A stretch of 64,000 nucleotides of DNA, from the NCBI GenBank assembly GCA_052143835.1, contig JBKQRV010000191.1:37829-101828 (forward strand). The letters are read 5' to 3'. Origin of the DNA: DASPPM01 sp052143835. GTDB taxonomy: Bacteria > Pseudomonadota > Alphaproteobacteria > JACZXZ01. The position numbers and the translations under genes are program-made. Shown one piece after another: positions 52,633 to 61,854 of this stretch. Positions within the stretch are counted from its first letter, which is position 1. Each line of letters begins with the position of its first letter. The notes beneath the pieces were generated by a model. It ran no database searches. It saw only the letters and a program-made list of their open reading frames with translations, and had not been told where the DNA came from.

Positions 52633-53685
52633 TCACGATGCGGGCAATCCCGCGCCGTCGCCGCCGGGATAGAGATCGCGTAGCAGGGGTATCGCGCGGC
52701 AGGCCATGGCGGCATATTCCGGGTCGAGCTCCGTGCCGACGGCGCGGTAGCCCACACGAGCGGCGGCCGCCAGCGTGGAACCGGCTCCCGCGAAGGGGTC
52801 GTAGACCACGCCGATGCCGAGCGGCAGCACAGCGCGGATGAGCTGACGCATAAAGCGCTGCGGCTTCAATGAGGGGTGCGGTGCGATTTCGCGCTCAATC
52901 GCTCGCGTCGGCGCCGAGTCGATGACGTCCCGGAACGGCTCATCGCCTGAGATGCGGCGCAGCCCGCCTGTTCCCCAGCGGCGGAGATTTGCCGCGACCG
53001 TGCGCTCGCTGATCGGCTTGCGGAAGAGCCCCCAAGGCTCCCACCCGGCGCGCGGCATGACCGAGACATCCGCGAATTCTCGCTCGGCACCCTTGGGCCG
53101 GTCGCCGCCGCGCAGCGTCTGCACAAGCCGGATGATCTCGCCGCGCTTTTCGAAGCCGGCCTTCTCGAAGCAGGCGAAGGTCGTGGTGGAGAGAAGCGGG
53201 GTCGAGGCGATCATCAGGTGACCGCCGGGGGCCAGCTTGCGCAATGCCAGCATTGCGAAACGGAAGAAGAAATCGTCGAGCTGCTTCCTGTCCTGCTCGC
53301 TCAGCACCGTGAATCGCGGCAAGGGAGAGCGCTCGACGCCGTCGAAGGCAGGCGGAATGCGCCACACGCCGCCGCGACCCTGCCGCAATTTCGTATGGTC
53401 CTTCCCTTGGTACTCGATCAGGCCGTAGGGCGGGTCCGTCACGATGCCGTGCAGGCAGTCGTCGGGAAGCCGGGTCATCCAAGCGAGCGCGTCCGCGGGA
53501 ACAAGCGCAATGCCGATACACGGCTCCACAGCGGTGCCCTCGCCGATTTGCCTGACGAGGTTCCACAGCTTGGTCTCCGCCTGCCGCAAGCTGTCGGCAA
53601 TGCGTCCGCGCAACACAATGCCGTCGACGGCGAGGGGAGGAGCAGGTCCGTCTGCCAGGGATCCGACGATGCCCGGTGAGCGCAT
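52633..53685 (-). CDS. DNA methyltransferase (N6-adenine/N4-cytosine, beta-type motif order)
   Basis: 350 aa. Catalytic motif IV DPPY is at residues 84-87 and the AdoMet-binding motif I DPFAGAGST at 296-304, so the order IV before I indicates the beta class. A region between them (about 100-280) would hold target recognition. Divergent from a PD-(D/E)XK nuclease gene 265 bp away, so it is probably the protecting partner of a type II restriction system. Target site unknown. The gene ends DGAGLPAS; a related tail is found at 51548-51580. Confidence 0.9.
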   Translation of the reverse strand: MRSPGIVGSLADGPAPPLAVDGIVLRGRIADSLRQAETKLWNLVRQIGEGTAVEPCIGIALVPADALAWMTRLPDDCLHGIVTDPPYGLIEYQGKDHTKLRQGRGGVWRIPPAFDGVERSPLPRFTVLSEQDRKQLDDFFFRFAMLALRKLAPGGHLMIASTPLLSTTTFACFEKAGFEKRGEIIRLVQTLRGGDRPKGAEREFADVSVMPRAGWEPWGLFRKPISERTVAANLRRWGTGGLRRISGDEPFRDVIDSAPTRAIEREIAPHPSLKPQRFMRQLIRAVLPLGIGVVYDPFAGAGSTLAAAARVGYRAVGTELDPEYAAMACRAIPLLRDLYPGGDGAGLPAS

Positions 53686-53950
53686 TTATCTGCTCCGATG
53701 CTCTTGAACTAGATCTTGTAGGCGGTAGAAAGGCCATCCCAACATATATGGCCTCCAGGATCAATGGCCCCTCGAAAGAGGCGCACTTGCTTAAAGAACA
53801 TTATGGCAACTCTCTGCGAAGTCGTCAAGCATTCCGTCGCACGGCCGCGCCATTTCTTTGGTCTCCATAATTTCTTATGTCCGCTCATCATCCGGAGGTG
53901 TAACAGGGAACAGCAGCCTGCGATCAAGCGGGAGCCGACCTCAGAGCGCC

Positions 53951-54559
53951 ATGACGAAACCCGAGCGCGTCGATGCCGCGGCGTTCAATCCAAACGCCGT
54001 CCTTCCCTATGAGCTGCGACTCAAGGATTTCGAGATCGCAATGCAGGACGTTTACGATTTCTTTTTTGACGTGAACCAGCTTCTGCAAGGGAAGGGCCTG
54101 CACCGGATGGACGACATGCTTCGGCCAGCAGCAATGTCCGGGATGATTTCGGACATGTTGACCGCGAGCATGGCAAAGCACTCCCGCGCCCTGGTCGAAA
54201 ACCGGCATTTCAACGGACACCCGGACCTCATTCTGCAGGGCAAATATCCCAATAACTCGGTGAAGGCCGGCGAGCACGGCGTGGAGATCAAGAGTACGCG
54301 CAAGAAGGGCGGGGCCGTCGACACTCACGGCGCGCGCGATCAATGGATGTGCGTTTTCGTCTACGAGACCGATCATACGACCGAGCCCGCCGACGCGCGC
54401 AGACCCATGTGCTTCACGGAGGTTTATTTGGCTCAGGTTCTGGAGAGCGACTTCCGCAGAAACCCACGCAGCGAGCTGGGGACACGGACGGCGACGCTGG
54501 ACCGCGCCGGCATCAAGAAGCTACGCAGCCACTGGGTCTATCTCGCGAAGCCGAGGTGA
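53951..54559 (+). CDS. Putative type II restriction endonuclease (PD-(D/E)XK)
   Basis: 202 aa from the ATG at 53951. Residues 91-114 fit the nuclease motif: P91-D92 in GHPDLILQG, then E112-I-K114 in HGVEIKSTRK, followed by the basic KKGG and a helix with RDQWMCVFVYE. The family is not one I can name. Divergent from the methyltransferase. Its DNA is less GC-rich than the surroundings (for example near 53840-53900), as expected of a transferred restriction-modification unit. A non-restriction nuclease role is possible. Confidence 0.75.
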   Translation: MTKPERVDAAAFNPNAVLPYELRLKDFEIAMQDVYDFFFDVNQLLQGKGLHRMDDMLRPAAMSGMISDMLTASMAKHSRALVENRHFNGHPDLILQGKYPNNSVKAGEHGVEIKSTRKKGGAVDTHGARDQWMCVFVYETDHTTEPADARRPMCFTEVYLAQVLESDFRRNPRSELGTRTATLDRAGIKKLRSHWVYLAKPR

Positions 54560-54578
54560 CTGGGCCGTAGCGCCCCCT

Positions 54579-56033
54579 TCACGCATATCCCGGCGGCGCC
54601 ACAAAGCCGTGGTATTCCCGCTCGAGCAGCTTGGCGAAGGCGATGCAGCTGCGGTCGCCGTATTGCGGTCCCACGATCTGCACGCCGATCGGCAGCCCCT
54701 TGGGGTTGAAGCCGATGGGTGCCACGGCCGCGGGCAGATAGGCGACGCAGGAGTAGCCGGCCCAGAAGAGCTGGTCGGTCGTCGGCACCTTCTTGCCGTT
54801 GACGACGACGCTGCGCTGCCAGCGCTCGCCCTTGTGGTCGTGCGGGAAGGCGGCGGAGGCGGCCACGGGCGAGAGCAGCAGGTCGTAGTCCTGGAAGAAG
54901 GCGTGCCACTTCCAGCGCATCCTGTGGCGCTCCTCGTTGAAGGCGAGCCAATCGCGATGCGACATCGTGTTGGCGCGCGTCATGCGCGCGAAGTAGCTCT
55001 CGTCGGCCGGATCGAGCGTCCTAGCTGTCTCGAGCGCCTTGGCGAATTGCTCGGGCGTCTGCCGGCCCGCGGTCGCGGCGCGCAGCAGCATGATGTAGAC
55101 GCGGTTGGCGTGGCCCGTGTCGATGTCGGGGCGCGCCTTGTCGCTCACCTTCACTTTCCTCTTGGCGAGGAAATCCGCGAGCCTCTGCAGCTGGTCCTGC
55201 ACCTCGCGGTCGACCTCGGCACAGGCGTCGTCCAGCATGAGGGCGACTTTGAACTGGCGGAGCTCGCGTTTTCGCGGCTGCGGCAGGCGGAGCCGGTAGC
55301 CGGCGCCGTCGATCTCGTCGGGCCCGGCCATCGCGGCGAGGGCGAGTGCCAAATCGTCGGCGCTGCGCGCGAGCGGCCCGATGACGGAGATGTCGCTCTG
55401 CGCGACCCGGCCCGGGAGCGCTTGTCCGCGCGGCGGGCAGATGCCGTAGGTCGGCTTCAAGCCGAAGACGCCGCAATAATGCGCTGGATTGCGGATCGAC
55501 GAGCCGATGTCGCTGCCGGCATCGATCCCGGTCAGGCCCGCGGCAAGCGCTGCCGCCGAGCCGCCCGAGGAGCCGCCCGGCACCTTGGTGCGGTCCCAGG
55601 GATTGTTCGAGGTGCCGTAGATGTCGTTGTAGCTTTGCCAGTCGGCGAGCCAGACCGGCACGTTCGTCTTGCCGAAGAGGACGACGCCCGCCTTGAGCAG
55701 GCGGTCGACCGCGAGCGCGTTACGTTTGGGCCGGTTGTGTTTGAGCTCGGGCAGCCCCCAGGTCGTGGCCATGCCGGCGACATCGAAGGATTCCTTGATG
55801 GTCATGGGCACGCCGTGGAGCGGGCCCCATATTTGGCCCTTGGCGAGTGCGGTGTCGGCAGCACGGGCGCGCTTCCGCGCCACCGGGAGGTCGGTCGCGA
55901 TGATGGCGTTGAGGCGCGGATTGTAGCGCTCGACGCGGGCGAGATAATGCTCGAGCAGCTCGAGGCAGCCGAGCTTCTTGCGGCGGATGAGGGAGGCCAG
56001 GCGCTTGGCCGAGGCAAAGGCGATGTCGTCCAT
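54579..56033 (-). CDS. Amidase (amidase-signature family)
   Basis: 484 aa. The Ser-cisSer-Lys triad is readable: Lys in PMTIKESFD, cis-Ser in VPGGSSGGSAAALAAG, nucleophile Ser in AGSDIGSSIRNPA. It hydrolyses an amide to acid and ammonia; the substrate is unknown. Convergent with the endonuclease gene (19-nt gap), which marks the right edge of the defence cluster. Confidence 0.92.
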   Translation of the reverse strand: MDDIAFASAKRLASLIRRKKLGCLELLEHYLARVERYNPRLNAIIATDLPVARKRARAADTALAKGQIWGPLHGVPMTIKESFDVAGMATTWGLPELKHNRPKRNALAVDRLLKAGVVLFGKTNVPVWLADWQSYNDIYGTSNNPWDRTKVPGGSSGGSAAALAAGLTGIDAGSDIGSSIRNPAHYCGVFGLKPTYGICPPRGQALPGRVAQSDISVIGPLARSADDLALALAAMAGPDEIDGAGYRLRLPQPRKRELRQFKVALMLDDACAEVDREVQDQLQRLADFLAKRKVKVSDKARPDIDTGHANRVYIMLLRAATAGRQTPEQFAKALETARTLDPADESYFARMTRANTMSHRDWLAFNEERHRMRWKWHAFFQDYDLLLSPVAASAAFPHDHKGERWQRSVVVNGKKVPTTDQLFWAGYSCVAYLPAAVAPIGFNPKGLPIGVQIVGPQYGDRSCIAFAKLLEREYHGFVAPPGYA

Positions 56034-56176
56034 GGTTTCCCCCTTCGGTTTCTCCGGCCCGCGGCCGGGCGCGGCCCCAGGCCGGCTGCGGCCCGAGTCC
56101 TACAGCGTTTCCTCGAAATCGGCCAGGGCCGGCGCTATGATGAGGGCGAACGTCGAAGAGACGGGGAGGTGCCGCC

Positions 56177-57802
56177 ATGGCAGAGCCGGCGATGAACGAG
56201 GTCGGCAGCTTCGATTACGTGATCGTCGGCGCGGGCTCCGCGGGCTGCGTGCTCGCCAACCGGCTCTCGGCGGAGCCCAACACCTCCGTGCTGCTGCTCG
56301 AGGCGGGTGGGAAGGACAACTACCTCTGGATCCACATCCCGATCGGCTACCTCTATACCCAGAACAATCCGCGCACCGACTGGTGCTTCAAGACCGAGCC
56401 CGAGGCCGGGCTCAACGGGCGCGCGCTCAACTATCCGCGCGGGCGCGTCTTGGGCGGCTGCTCCTCGATCAACGGCATGATCTACATGCGCGGCCAGGCG
56501 CGCGACTACGACCAGTGGCGCCAGATGGGCAATCCCGGCTGGGCCTGGGACGACGTGCTGCCCTATTTCAAGCGCTCCGAGGACCAGGTGCGCGGGGCCG
56601 ACGAGTTCCACGGCGCGGGTGGGGAATGGCGGGTCGAGGAGATGCGGCTCTCCTGGGAGATTCTCGACGCCTTCCGCGCGGCGGCGGCCGAGGTCGGCAT
56701 CCGCAACTGCGACGACTTCAACCGCGGCGACAACGAGGGCTGCGGCTATTTCCAGGTCAACCAGCGGCGCGGCGTGCGCTGGAGCACGTCGAAGGCCTTT
56801 CTCAAGCCGGCCCGCGGGCGCGCGAACCTGACCGTGCTCACGCGCGCGCAAGCGACGCGCATCCGCTTTGAGGGGCGGCGCGCGGTCGGCATCGAGTTCT
56901 CCCACGACGGCCGGCCCGCCTACGCCGCCGCCCGCGGCGAGCTCATCCTCGCAACCGGTGCCGTGGGCTCGCCGCAGCTCCTCCAGCTCTCGGGCATCGG
57001 GCCGGCGGCACTTCTCCAGGCGCACGGCATCCCCCTCGTCCACGAGCTCGGCGGGGTCGGCGAGAACCTGCAGGACCATCTGCAGATCCGCATGGCCTAC
57101 AAGGTCAAGCACACGCGCACGCTCAACGAGCAGGCCAACAGCCTATTCGGACGCGCCTGGATGGGGATCGAGTATGTTCTCTTCCGCAGTGGTCCGCTCG
57201 CCATGGCGCCGAGCCAGCTCGGCGGCTTCGCCAAGAGCGACGCGAGCCGCGAGACGCCCAACCTCGAGTATCACATCCAGCCCTTGAGCCTCGACCGCTT
57301 CGACGAGCCGCCGCATCCCTTCCCGGCATTCACCGCGTCGGTCTGCAACCTGCGGCCCGAGAGCCGCGGCTTCGTGCGCATCAAGTCGGCCGACGCCAAG
57401 GCCCACCCGGCGATTCAGCCCAACTATCTCACGAGCGCCGCCGACCGCCAGGTGGCGGCGACGGCGATGCGGCTCACGCGCCGCATCTGCGCAGCACCCG
57501 CGCTCGCGCGCTTCGAGCCCGAGGAGTTCCGGCCGGGCAGCCAATATGTGAGCGACGAGGAGCTCGCGCGCGAGGCGGGCAACATCGGGACGACCATCTT
57601 CCACCCCGTCGGCACCTGCAAGATGGGGCACGACCCGCTTGCCGTGGTCGACGAGCGCCTCTGCGTGCACGGGATCGCGGGCCTGCGCGTGGTCGACGCC
57701 TCGATCATGCCGACCATCACCTCGGGCAACACCAACTCGCCCGTCATCATGATCGCGGAGAAGGCCGCGGACATGATCCGCGAGGACGCCGCACGGACGT
57801 GA
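56177..57802 (+). CDS. GMC-family oxidoreductase (choline/alcohol dehydrogenase-like)
   Basis: 541 aa FAD flavoenzyme; GGGGAGG precedes the ATG. FAD motif DYVIVGAGSAGCVLANRLS, LLLEAGG, GMC signature 1 GRVLGGCSSINGMIYMRG, and signature 2 GAVGSPQLLQLSGIGP. The catalytic His lies in FHPVGTCKMG and the Asn in SGNTNSPV. It oxidises an alcohol to an aldehyde; the exact substrate cannot be told. Confidence 0.93.
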   Translation: MAEPAMNEVGSFDYVIVGAGSAGCVLANRLSAEPNTSVLLLEAGGKDNYLWIHIPIGYLYTQNNPRTDWCFKTEPEAGLNGRALNYPRGRVLGGCSSINGMIYMRGQARDYDQWRQMGNPGWAWDDVLPYFKRSEDQVRGADEFHGAGGEWRVEEMRLSWEILDAFRAAAAEVGIRNCDDFNRGDNEGCGYFQVNQRRGVRWSTSKAFLKPARGRANLTVLTRAQATRIRFEGRRAVGIEFSHDGRPAYAAARGELILATGAVGSPQLLQLSGIGPAALLQAHGIPLVHELGGVGENLQDHLQIRMAYKVKHTRTLNEQANSLFGRAWMGIEYVLFRSGPLAMAPSQLGGFAKSDASRETPNLEYHIQPLSLDRFDEPPHPFPAFTASVCNLRPESRGFVRIKSADAKAHPAIQPNYLTSAADRQVAATAMRLTRRICAAPALARFEPEEFRPGSQYVSDEELAREAGNIGTTIFHPVGTCKMGHDPLAVVDERLCVHGIAGLRVVDASIMPTITSGNTNSPVIMIAEKAADMIREDAART

Positions 57803-57859
57803 GCGGAGATCATGTTCGCGAGTCCGGGTACTGGTACCAGCCTTTACGAGTCCGAGCGT

Positions 57860-57959
57860 CACCCCCACCCCACCCTCCCCCTTCGAGGGGGAGGGGGGTT
57901 CTGTTGCCATGCTATGCAATTTCCCTCCCCCCTTGAGGGGGAGGGTCAGGGTGGGGGGT
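57860..57959. terminator. Family C inverted repeat between convergent genes, possible bidirectional terminator
   Basis: Outer ends CACCCCCACCCCACC / GGGTGGGG with two inner hairpins CCCTCCCCCT-TCG-AGGGGGAGGG and CCCTCCCCC-TT-GAGGGGGAGGG. It lies between the GMC oxidoreductase and EamA stops. No T-run. Confidence 0.5.
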
Positions 57960-57983
57960 ATCACGCGCCGGTAGTTCGGAGTA

Positions 57984-58919
57984 CTACACGGCGGCCGATG
58001 CCGCGCGCTCGCGCAGTTGCAGCTTGTGCTCGCGGTAGGTGATGTAGAGGCCGCTCGCGACGATGACCGCCGCCCCGATCCAGGTCGCGAGGTCGGGGAA
58101 CTCCGCGAAGAAGAGGTAGCCCAAGAGGGTGGACCCGATGAGCTCGCCGTAGCCCATGGGCGCGCAAAGCGAGGCCGAGCCCCATTGCACCGCCTTGATG
58201 ACGAAATAATGTCCGACGAGCCCGAAGATCCCCACGCCGGCGAAGACGAGCCAATCGAAGAGGGTCGCCGGCAGGACGAGGGGCGAGAAGGGCAGAATGA
58301 CGGTCGAGATGGCGAGGCCGCCCAGGCCGGCAAGCGTGATCGAAACCGCGGCGGGGTCCGTGCCGCCGACCTTGCGCGAGAGAATCTGGTAGACCGCATA
58401 GCAGAGCGCGTCGAGCAGCACGAGCACGGCACCCCACTGCATCACGTCCGTGCCGGGCCGGATGATGAGGAGGGCTCCCGCGAAGCCCACGATCACCGCC
58501 GTCCAACGCCGCGGGCCGACCTTCTCGCCCAGCATGGGCACCGAGAGTGCCGTCACGATGAGGGGGCCCGCGAAGGCAATGGCACTCGCGGTCGGCAGCG
58601 CCACGGTCAGGAGGCCGAGGAAGTAGAAGGCCGAGGCGCCGAAGAGGAGGACGGAGCGCATGAGCTGAGCGCCTGGATGCTTGGTCGCGAGGACGGTGAG
58701 GCCCCGGCGGGGCAAGAAGACGATCAGGCAGAAGAGGACGTGTCCCAAATAACGCGCCCAGAAAATCTCGGGCATCGGGTAGCTGCGGCCAAGGTACTTA
58801 ACGGAGGCGCTGAGGAAGGGGAACGCCGTCACTGCCAGCATCATGTAGAAGACGGCGCGCAACACCGATTCGCCGCCGAGCGCGCGCGGCGGGCTCGCTC
58901 TGAGGACGGGCTCGGTCAT
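57984..58919 (-). CDS. EamA-family (DMT superfamily) transporter
   Basis: 311 aa with ten membrane helices in two EamA repeats (about 20-155 and 165-295). Typical features: FWARYLGHVLF in repeat one, PLIVTALSVPMLGEKVGPRRWTAVIVGFAGALLIIRPG at its end, and GYLFFAEFPDLATWIGAAVIVASGLYI in repeat two. The ATG at 58919 is used; a TTG at 58946 is less likely. Usually metabolite exporters; the cargo is unknown. Single gene. Confidence 0.9.
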   Translation of the reverse strand: MTEPVLRASPPRALGGESVLRAVFYMMLAVTAFPFLSASVKYLGRSYPMPEIFWARYLGHVLFCLIVFLPRRGLTVLATKHPGAQLMRSVLLFGASAFYFLGLLTVALPTASAIAFAGPLIVTALSVPMLGEKVGPRRWTAVIVGFAGALLIIRPGTDVMQWGAVLVLLDALCYAVYQILSRKVGGTDPAAVSITLAGLGGLAISTVILPFSPLVLPATLFDWLVFAGVGIFGLVGHYFVIKAVQWGSASLCAPMGYGELIGSTLLGYLFFAEFPDLATWIGAAVIVASGLYITYREHKLQLRERAASAAV

Positions 58920-59140
58920 GAGGCGCGCAACATGGGCGGGACGCAAGCTGTCGGCAGGCTCGGACGCGGCAGACTGTCATCCGCCCCTTGACCGCGTCAA
59001 TGGCGAAAAGCTCGCGCCGATGCCGCCCATGCCGGTCGCCCGCAGTGCGGTTTCCTCGGGCGGCTTCCCTGTTGCCTTGCGGGCACGCCAGCTTGATAGT
59101 AGGGGCAAGCGGCAGAGAAGAGGCCGCGTCGGGAGGCGAG

Positions 59141-59926
59141 ATGGCGGGCACGGCGGGCGAGATGATCGCCGTCAAGCGGCTCAGCAAGCAATACGAGACC
59201 TCGCGCGGCCCCGTGCTGGCGTTGGACGACATCGACTTCAGCGTGGCCGAGGGGGAGTTCGTCGCCGTGGTGGGGCCGTCCGGCTGCGGCAAATCGACGC
59301 TCCTCAAGATTCTCGCCGGCCTCATCGCGGCGTCGCAAGGCGGGGCCGATCTCGGCGGCACGGCGATCAGCGGTCCGCGGCGCGATATCGGCGTCGTCTT
59401 CCAGTCGCCCGTGCTCTTCCCCTGGCGCTCCGTGCTCGACAACGTGCTGCTGCCGGTCGATGTGCAGAGGCTGGGCCGCGAGAGGATGCGGCCGCGCGCG
59501 CTCGAGCTCCTCGCCCTCGTCGGGCTCGAGGGCTTCGAGCACCGCTATCCCTGGGAGCTCTCGGGCGGCATGCAGCAGCGCGTCGCCATCACCCGCGGCC
59601 TCATCCACGATCCCGCCATGCTGCTCATGGACGAGCCGTTCGGCGCGCTCGTCGCCATGACGCGCGAGAGCATGAACCTCGAGCTCCAGCGAATCTGGCT
59701 CGAGCGGCGCAAGACCGTGCTCTTCATCACCCATTCGATCGCCGAGGCGGTCTTCCTCGCCGACCGCGTCCTGGTCATGACGCCGCGGCCGGGACGGATC
59801 ATGGACGCGGTTTCCGTCGCCCTGCCGCGGCCGCGCTCGCTCGACATGAGCGCCAGTGTCGAGTTCGGCGCGCTTGTCCGGCGCATTCGCGCCCATTTCA
59901 ACGCCAAGGCCGAGTTGGGCGGATAA
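59141..59926 (+). CDS. ABC transporter ATPase (SsuB/TauB/nitrate-type)
   Basis: 261 aa; GGGAGG lies just before the ATG. Walker A GPSGCGKS at 45-52, Q-loop VVFQSPVLFPW, signature LSGGMQQR, Walker B LLMDEP at 161-166, H-loop FITHSIAEA. The D-loop, normally GALDAMTRE, reads GALVAMTRE: the conserved Asp is Val171. It forms an operon with the permease and binding protein that follow. Confidence 0.92.
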   Translation: MAGTAGEMIAVKRLSKQYETSRGPVLALDDIDFSVAEGEFVAVVGPSGCGKSTLLKILAGLIAASQGGADLGGTAISGPRRDIGVVFQSPVLFPWRSVLDNVLLPVDVQRLGRERMRPRALELLALVGLEGFEHRYPWELSGGMQQRVAITRGLIHDPAMLLMDEPFGALVAMTRESMNLELQRIWLERRKTVLFITHSIAEAVFLADRVLVMTPRPGRIMDAVSVALPRPRSLDMSASVEFGALVRRIRAHFNAKAELGG

Positions 59927-59930
59927 GCGG

Positions 59931-60731
59931 ATGAAGAGCCCGCGCAACATGGCGATCCGCGTGCTGCTGCTCCTCGTTTCGCTTGCGCTTTGGGAGGCGG
60001 CGGTGCGGCTCTTGGACGTGCCCGCCTACATCCTGCCCGCACCTTCCCGCGCGATCATGGCGCTCTATCGCGGTGCCGTGAGCGGGGTCTATCTCGACAA
60101 TTTCTGGGTGACGCTCGCCGAGACGCTGCTTGGCTTCGCCTTCGGCTCCCTACTCGCCTTTGTGCTCGGCACCGCCGTCGCGGTGAGCCGTGCGGTCGAA
60201 TATTTCCTCTACCCCTATATCGTGATGTTCCAGTCGATGCCGAAGGTCGCACTTGCCCCCCTCATCATCGTCTGGTTCGGCCTCGGCCTCACCTCCAAGG
60301 TGGTGAGTGCCGCACTCGTCGCCTTCTTCCCGCTTCTCGTCAACACCATCGTCGGCCTGCGCTCGGCGGACGAGGATCACGTCGACCTGATGCGCTCGCT
60401 CGCGGCGACGGAGTCGCAGATCTTCTGGATGCTGCGGCTGCCGACGGCCCTCCCCTTCATCATGGCGGGGCTCGAGGTCGCCATGGTCTTCTCGTTGATC
60501 GGCGCGATCGTGGCCGAGTTCGTAGGTGCCGAGTCCGGCCTCGGCATGCTGATCCAGAGCATGAATTTCTCGATGGACGTGGCGGGCCAGTTCGCGGTGC
60601 TCTTCATCCTCGCCGTTATGGGGCTCGGGCTCAACGGTGCTATCGTCTGGATCCGCCGCCGCGTGCTGTTCTGGGACCCCTCTCAGAAGAGCACCGAAAT
60701 CGGCGCTTCCGCCAAGGGAGGAAAACTATGA
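59931..60731 (+). CDS. ABC transporter permease (SsuC/TauC-type)
   Basis: 266 aa with six membrane segments. PAYILPAPSRAI at the N-terminus and MFQSMPKVALAPLIIVWFGLG are family markers. The EAA loop reads RSLAATESQIFWMLRLPTALPFIMAGLEV. Starts 4 nt after the ATPase stop and overlaps the binding-protein start (ATGA). Confidence 0.93.
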   Translation: MKSPRNMAIRVLLLLVSLALWEAAVRLLDVPAYILPAPSRAIMALYRGAVSGVYLDNFWVTLAETLLGFAFGSLLAFVLGTAVAVSRAVEYFLYPYIVMFQSMPKVALAPLIIVWFGLGLTSKVVSAALVAFFPLLVNTIVGLRSADEDHVDLMRSLAATESQIFWMLRLPTALPFIMAGLEVAMVFSLIGAIVAEFVGAESGLGMLIQSMNFSMDVAGQFAVLFILAVMGLGLNGAIVWIRRRVLFWDPSQKSTEIGASAKGGKL

Positions 60732-61798
60732 AGCTCGCTCGCCTCGCCGGGCCGCTCTTAGCACTCGGCTTGATGCTTTCAGCACATACGGCACTCGCGG
60801 CCGAGACCACGATCAAGGTCGGCTGGTGCGCGCGCACCGTGAGCTCGGCCACAGCACCCTTCGCGGTCGCGACCAAGATGGGCTGGTTCGCCGAGGCCGG
60901 CCTCAAGGTGCAGCTCGTGCCGCTGCCCGGCTCGACCGATTGCGTCAAGGAGGTGGCAACGGGCGACCTGCCCTACTCGCTGCCCTCCGTCGAGCCGCTC
61001 ATCACCATCCGCTCCGAGGGGGTGAAGGCCAAGATCTTCTATACGGCCTATCAGGGCAACATCTACGGCATCGCCGTCCCCGCCGACAGCCCGATCAAGG
61101 ACGCCAAGGAGCTCAAGGGCAAGAAGATCGGCGTGCAGTCGATGTCGTCGGCTGGCGTGCAGGTGGCGCGGGCACTTCTCGGTAATTACGGCATCGACCC
61201 GGACAAGGAGGCGCAGATCGTGGTGGTGGGCGAGGCGGGTCAGGCGGCGGCGCTCGTGCGCTCGAAGCAGGTCGATGCGCTCTCGCTCTACGACGTCCAA
61301 TACGCGCTTATCGAGAACGCCGGCCAGCCATTGCGTCTCTTGGACACCGGCCCGATCGCCAAATATCCCTCGAACGGGTTCCTAGCACTCGAGTCGACGC
61401 TCAAGGAAAACCGCGCCCAGGCCGTCGGCCTTGCCAAGGGTTACGCGCGGGGGACGATCTTCGCGATGAACAACCCGGAGGCCGCCGTCCGGATACTTTA
61501 CGAGGTGTATCCGCAGACCAAGCCGACCGGCAAGAGCGAGGCCGACGCTGTGCGCGACGACGTGAAGGCGCTCGAGGCGCGCATCGCGCATTGGCGCCTC
61601 GAGGCCGGCGGGGTCACGCGCTGGGGCGAGAGCCCGGTCAAGGACTATGCCGCCTACGAGGCGTTCCTCCTGAAGAACGGCGTCGTCAAGGTAGCCGTGC
61701 CGGCAAGCGACCTCGTCACCAACGACCTGGTCGGCGAGATCAACAGCTTCGACGCGGCGAAGATCGCCGCCGAGGCGAAGGCCTACAAGCTGCAATAG
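60728..61798 (+). CDS. ABC transporter substrate-binding protein (NMT1/SsuA-like)
   Basis: 356 aa. Sec signal peptide MKLARLAGPLLALGLMLSAHTALA. Mature part TIKVGWCARTVSSATAPFAVATKMGWFAEAGLKVQLVPLPG fits the NMT1/THI5 and SsuA fold, as does KDAKELKGKKIGVQSMSSAG. It probably binds an aromatic acid, sulfonate, pyrimidine precursor or similar; the sequence does not decide. A small hairpin AAGGCTC-C-GAGCCTT (61814-61828) follows the stop. Confidence 0.92.
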   Translation: MKLARLAGPLLALGLMLSAHTALAAETTIKVGWCARTVSSATAPFAVATKMGWFAEAGLKVQLVPLPGSTDCVKEVATGDLPYSLPSVEPLITIRSEGVKAKIFYTAYQGNIYGIAVPADSPIKDAKELKGKKIGVQSMSSAGVQVARALLGNYGIDPDKEAQIVVVGEAGQAAALVRSKQVDALSLYDVQYALIENAGQPLRLLDTGPIAKYPSNGFLALESTLKENRAQAVGLAKGYARGTIFAMNNPEAAVRILYEVYPQTKPTGKSEADAVRDDVKALEARIAHWRLEAGGVTRWGESPVKDYAAYEAFLLKNGVVKVAVPASDLVTNDLVGEINSFDAAKIAAEAKAYKLQ

Positions 61799-61854
61799 AG
61801 GGCCCTCGCCCAAAAGGCTCCGAGCCTTCAACCTCCGCCAGGGAGCATCGCAGA

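Noticed and set aside
53709..53927. Small minus-strand frame in the restriction-modification intergenic region
   Set aside because: 72 codons, no Shine-Dalgarno, no family; a controller protein would be expected to carry a helix-turn-helix, which is not seen.
61814..61828. Hairpin AAGGCTC-C-GAGCCTT as an intrinsic terminator
   Set aside because: Short stem, one-base loop and no T-run; kept only as a note under the binding protein.
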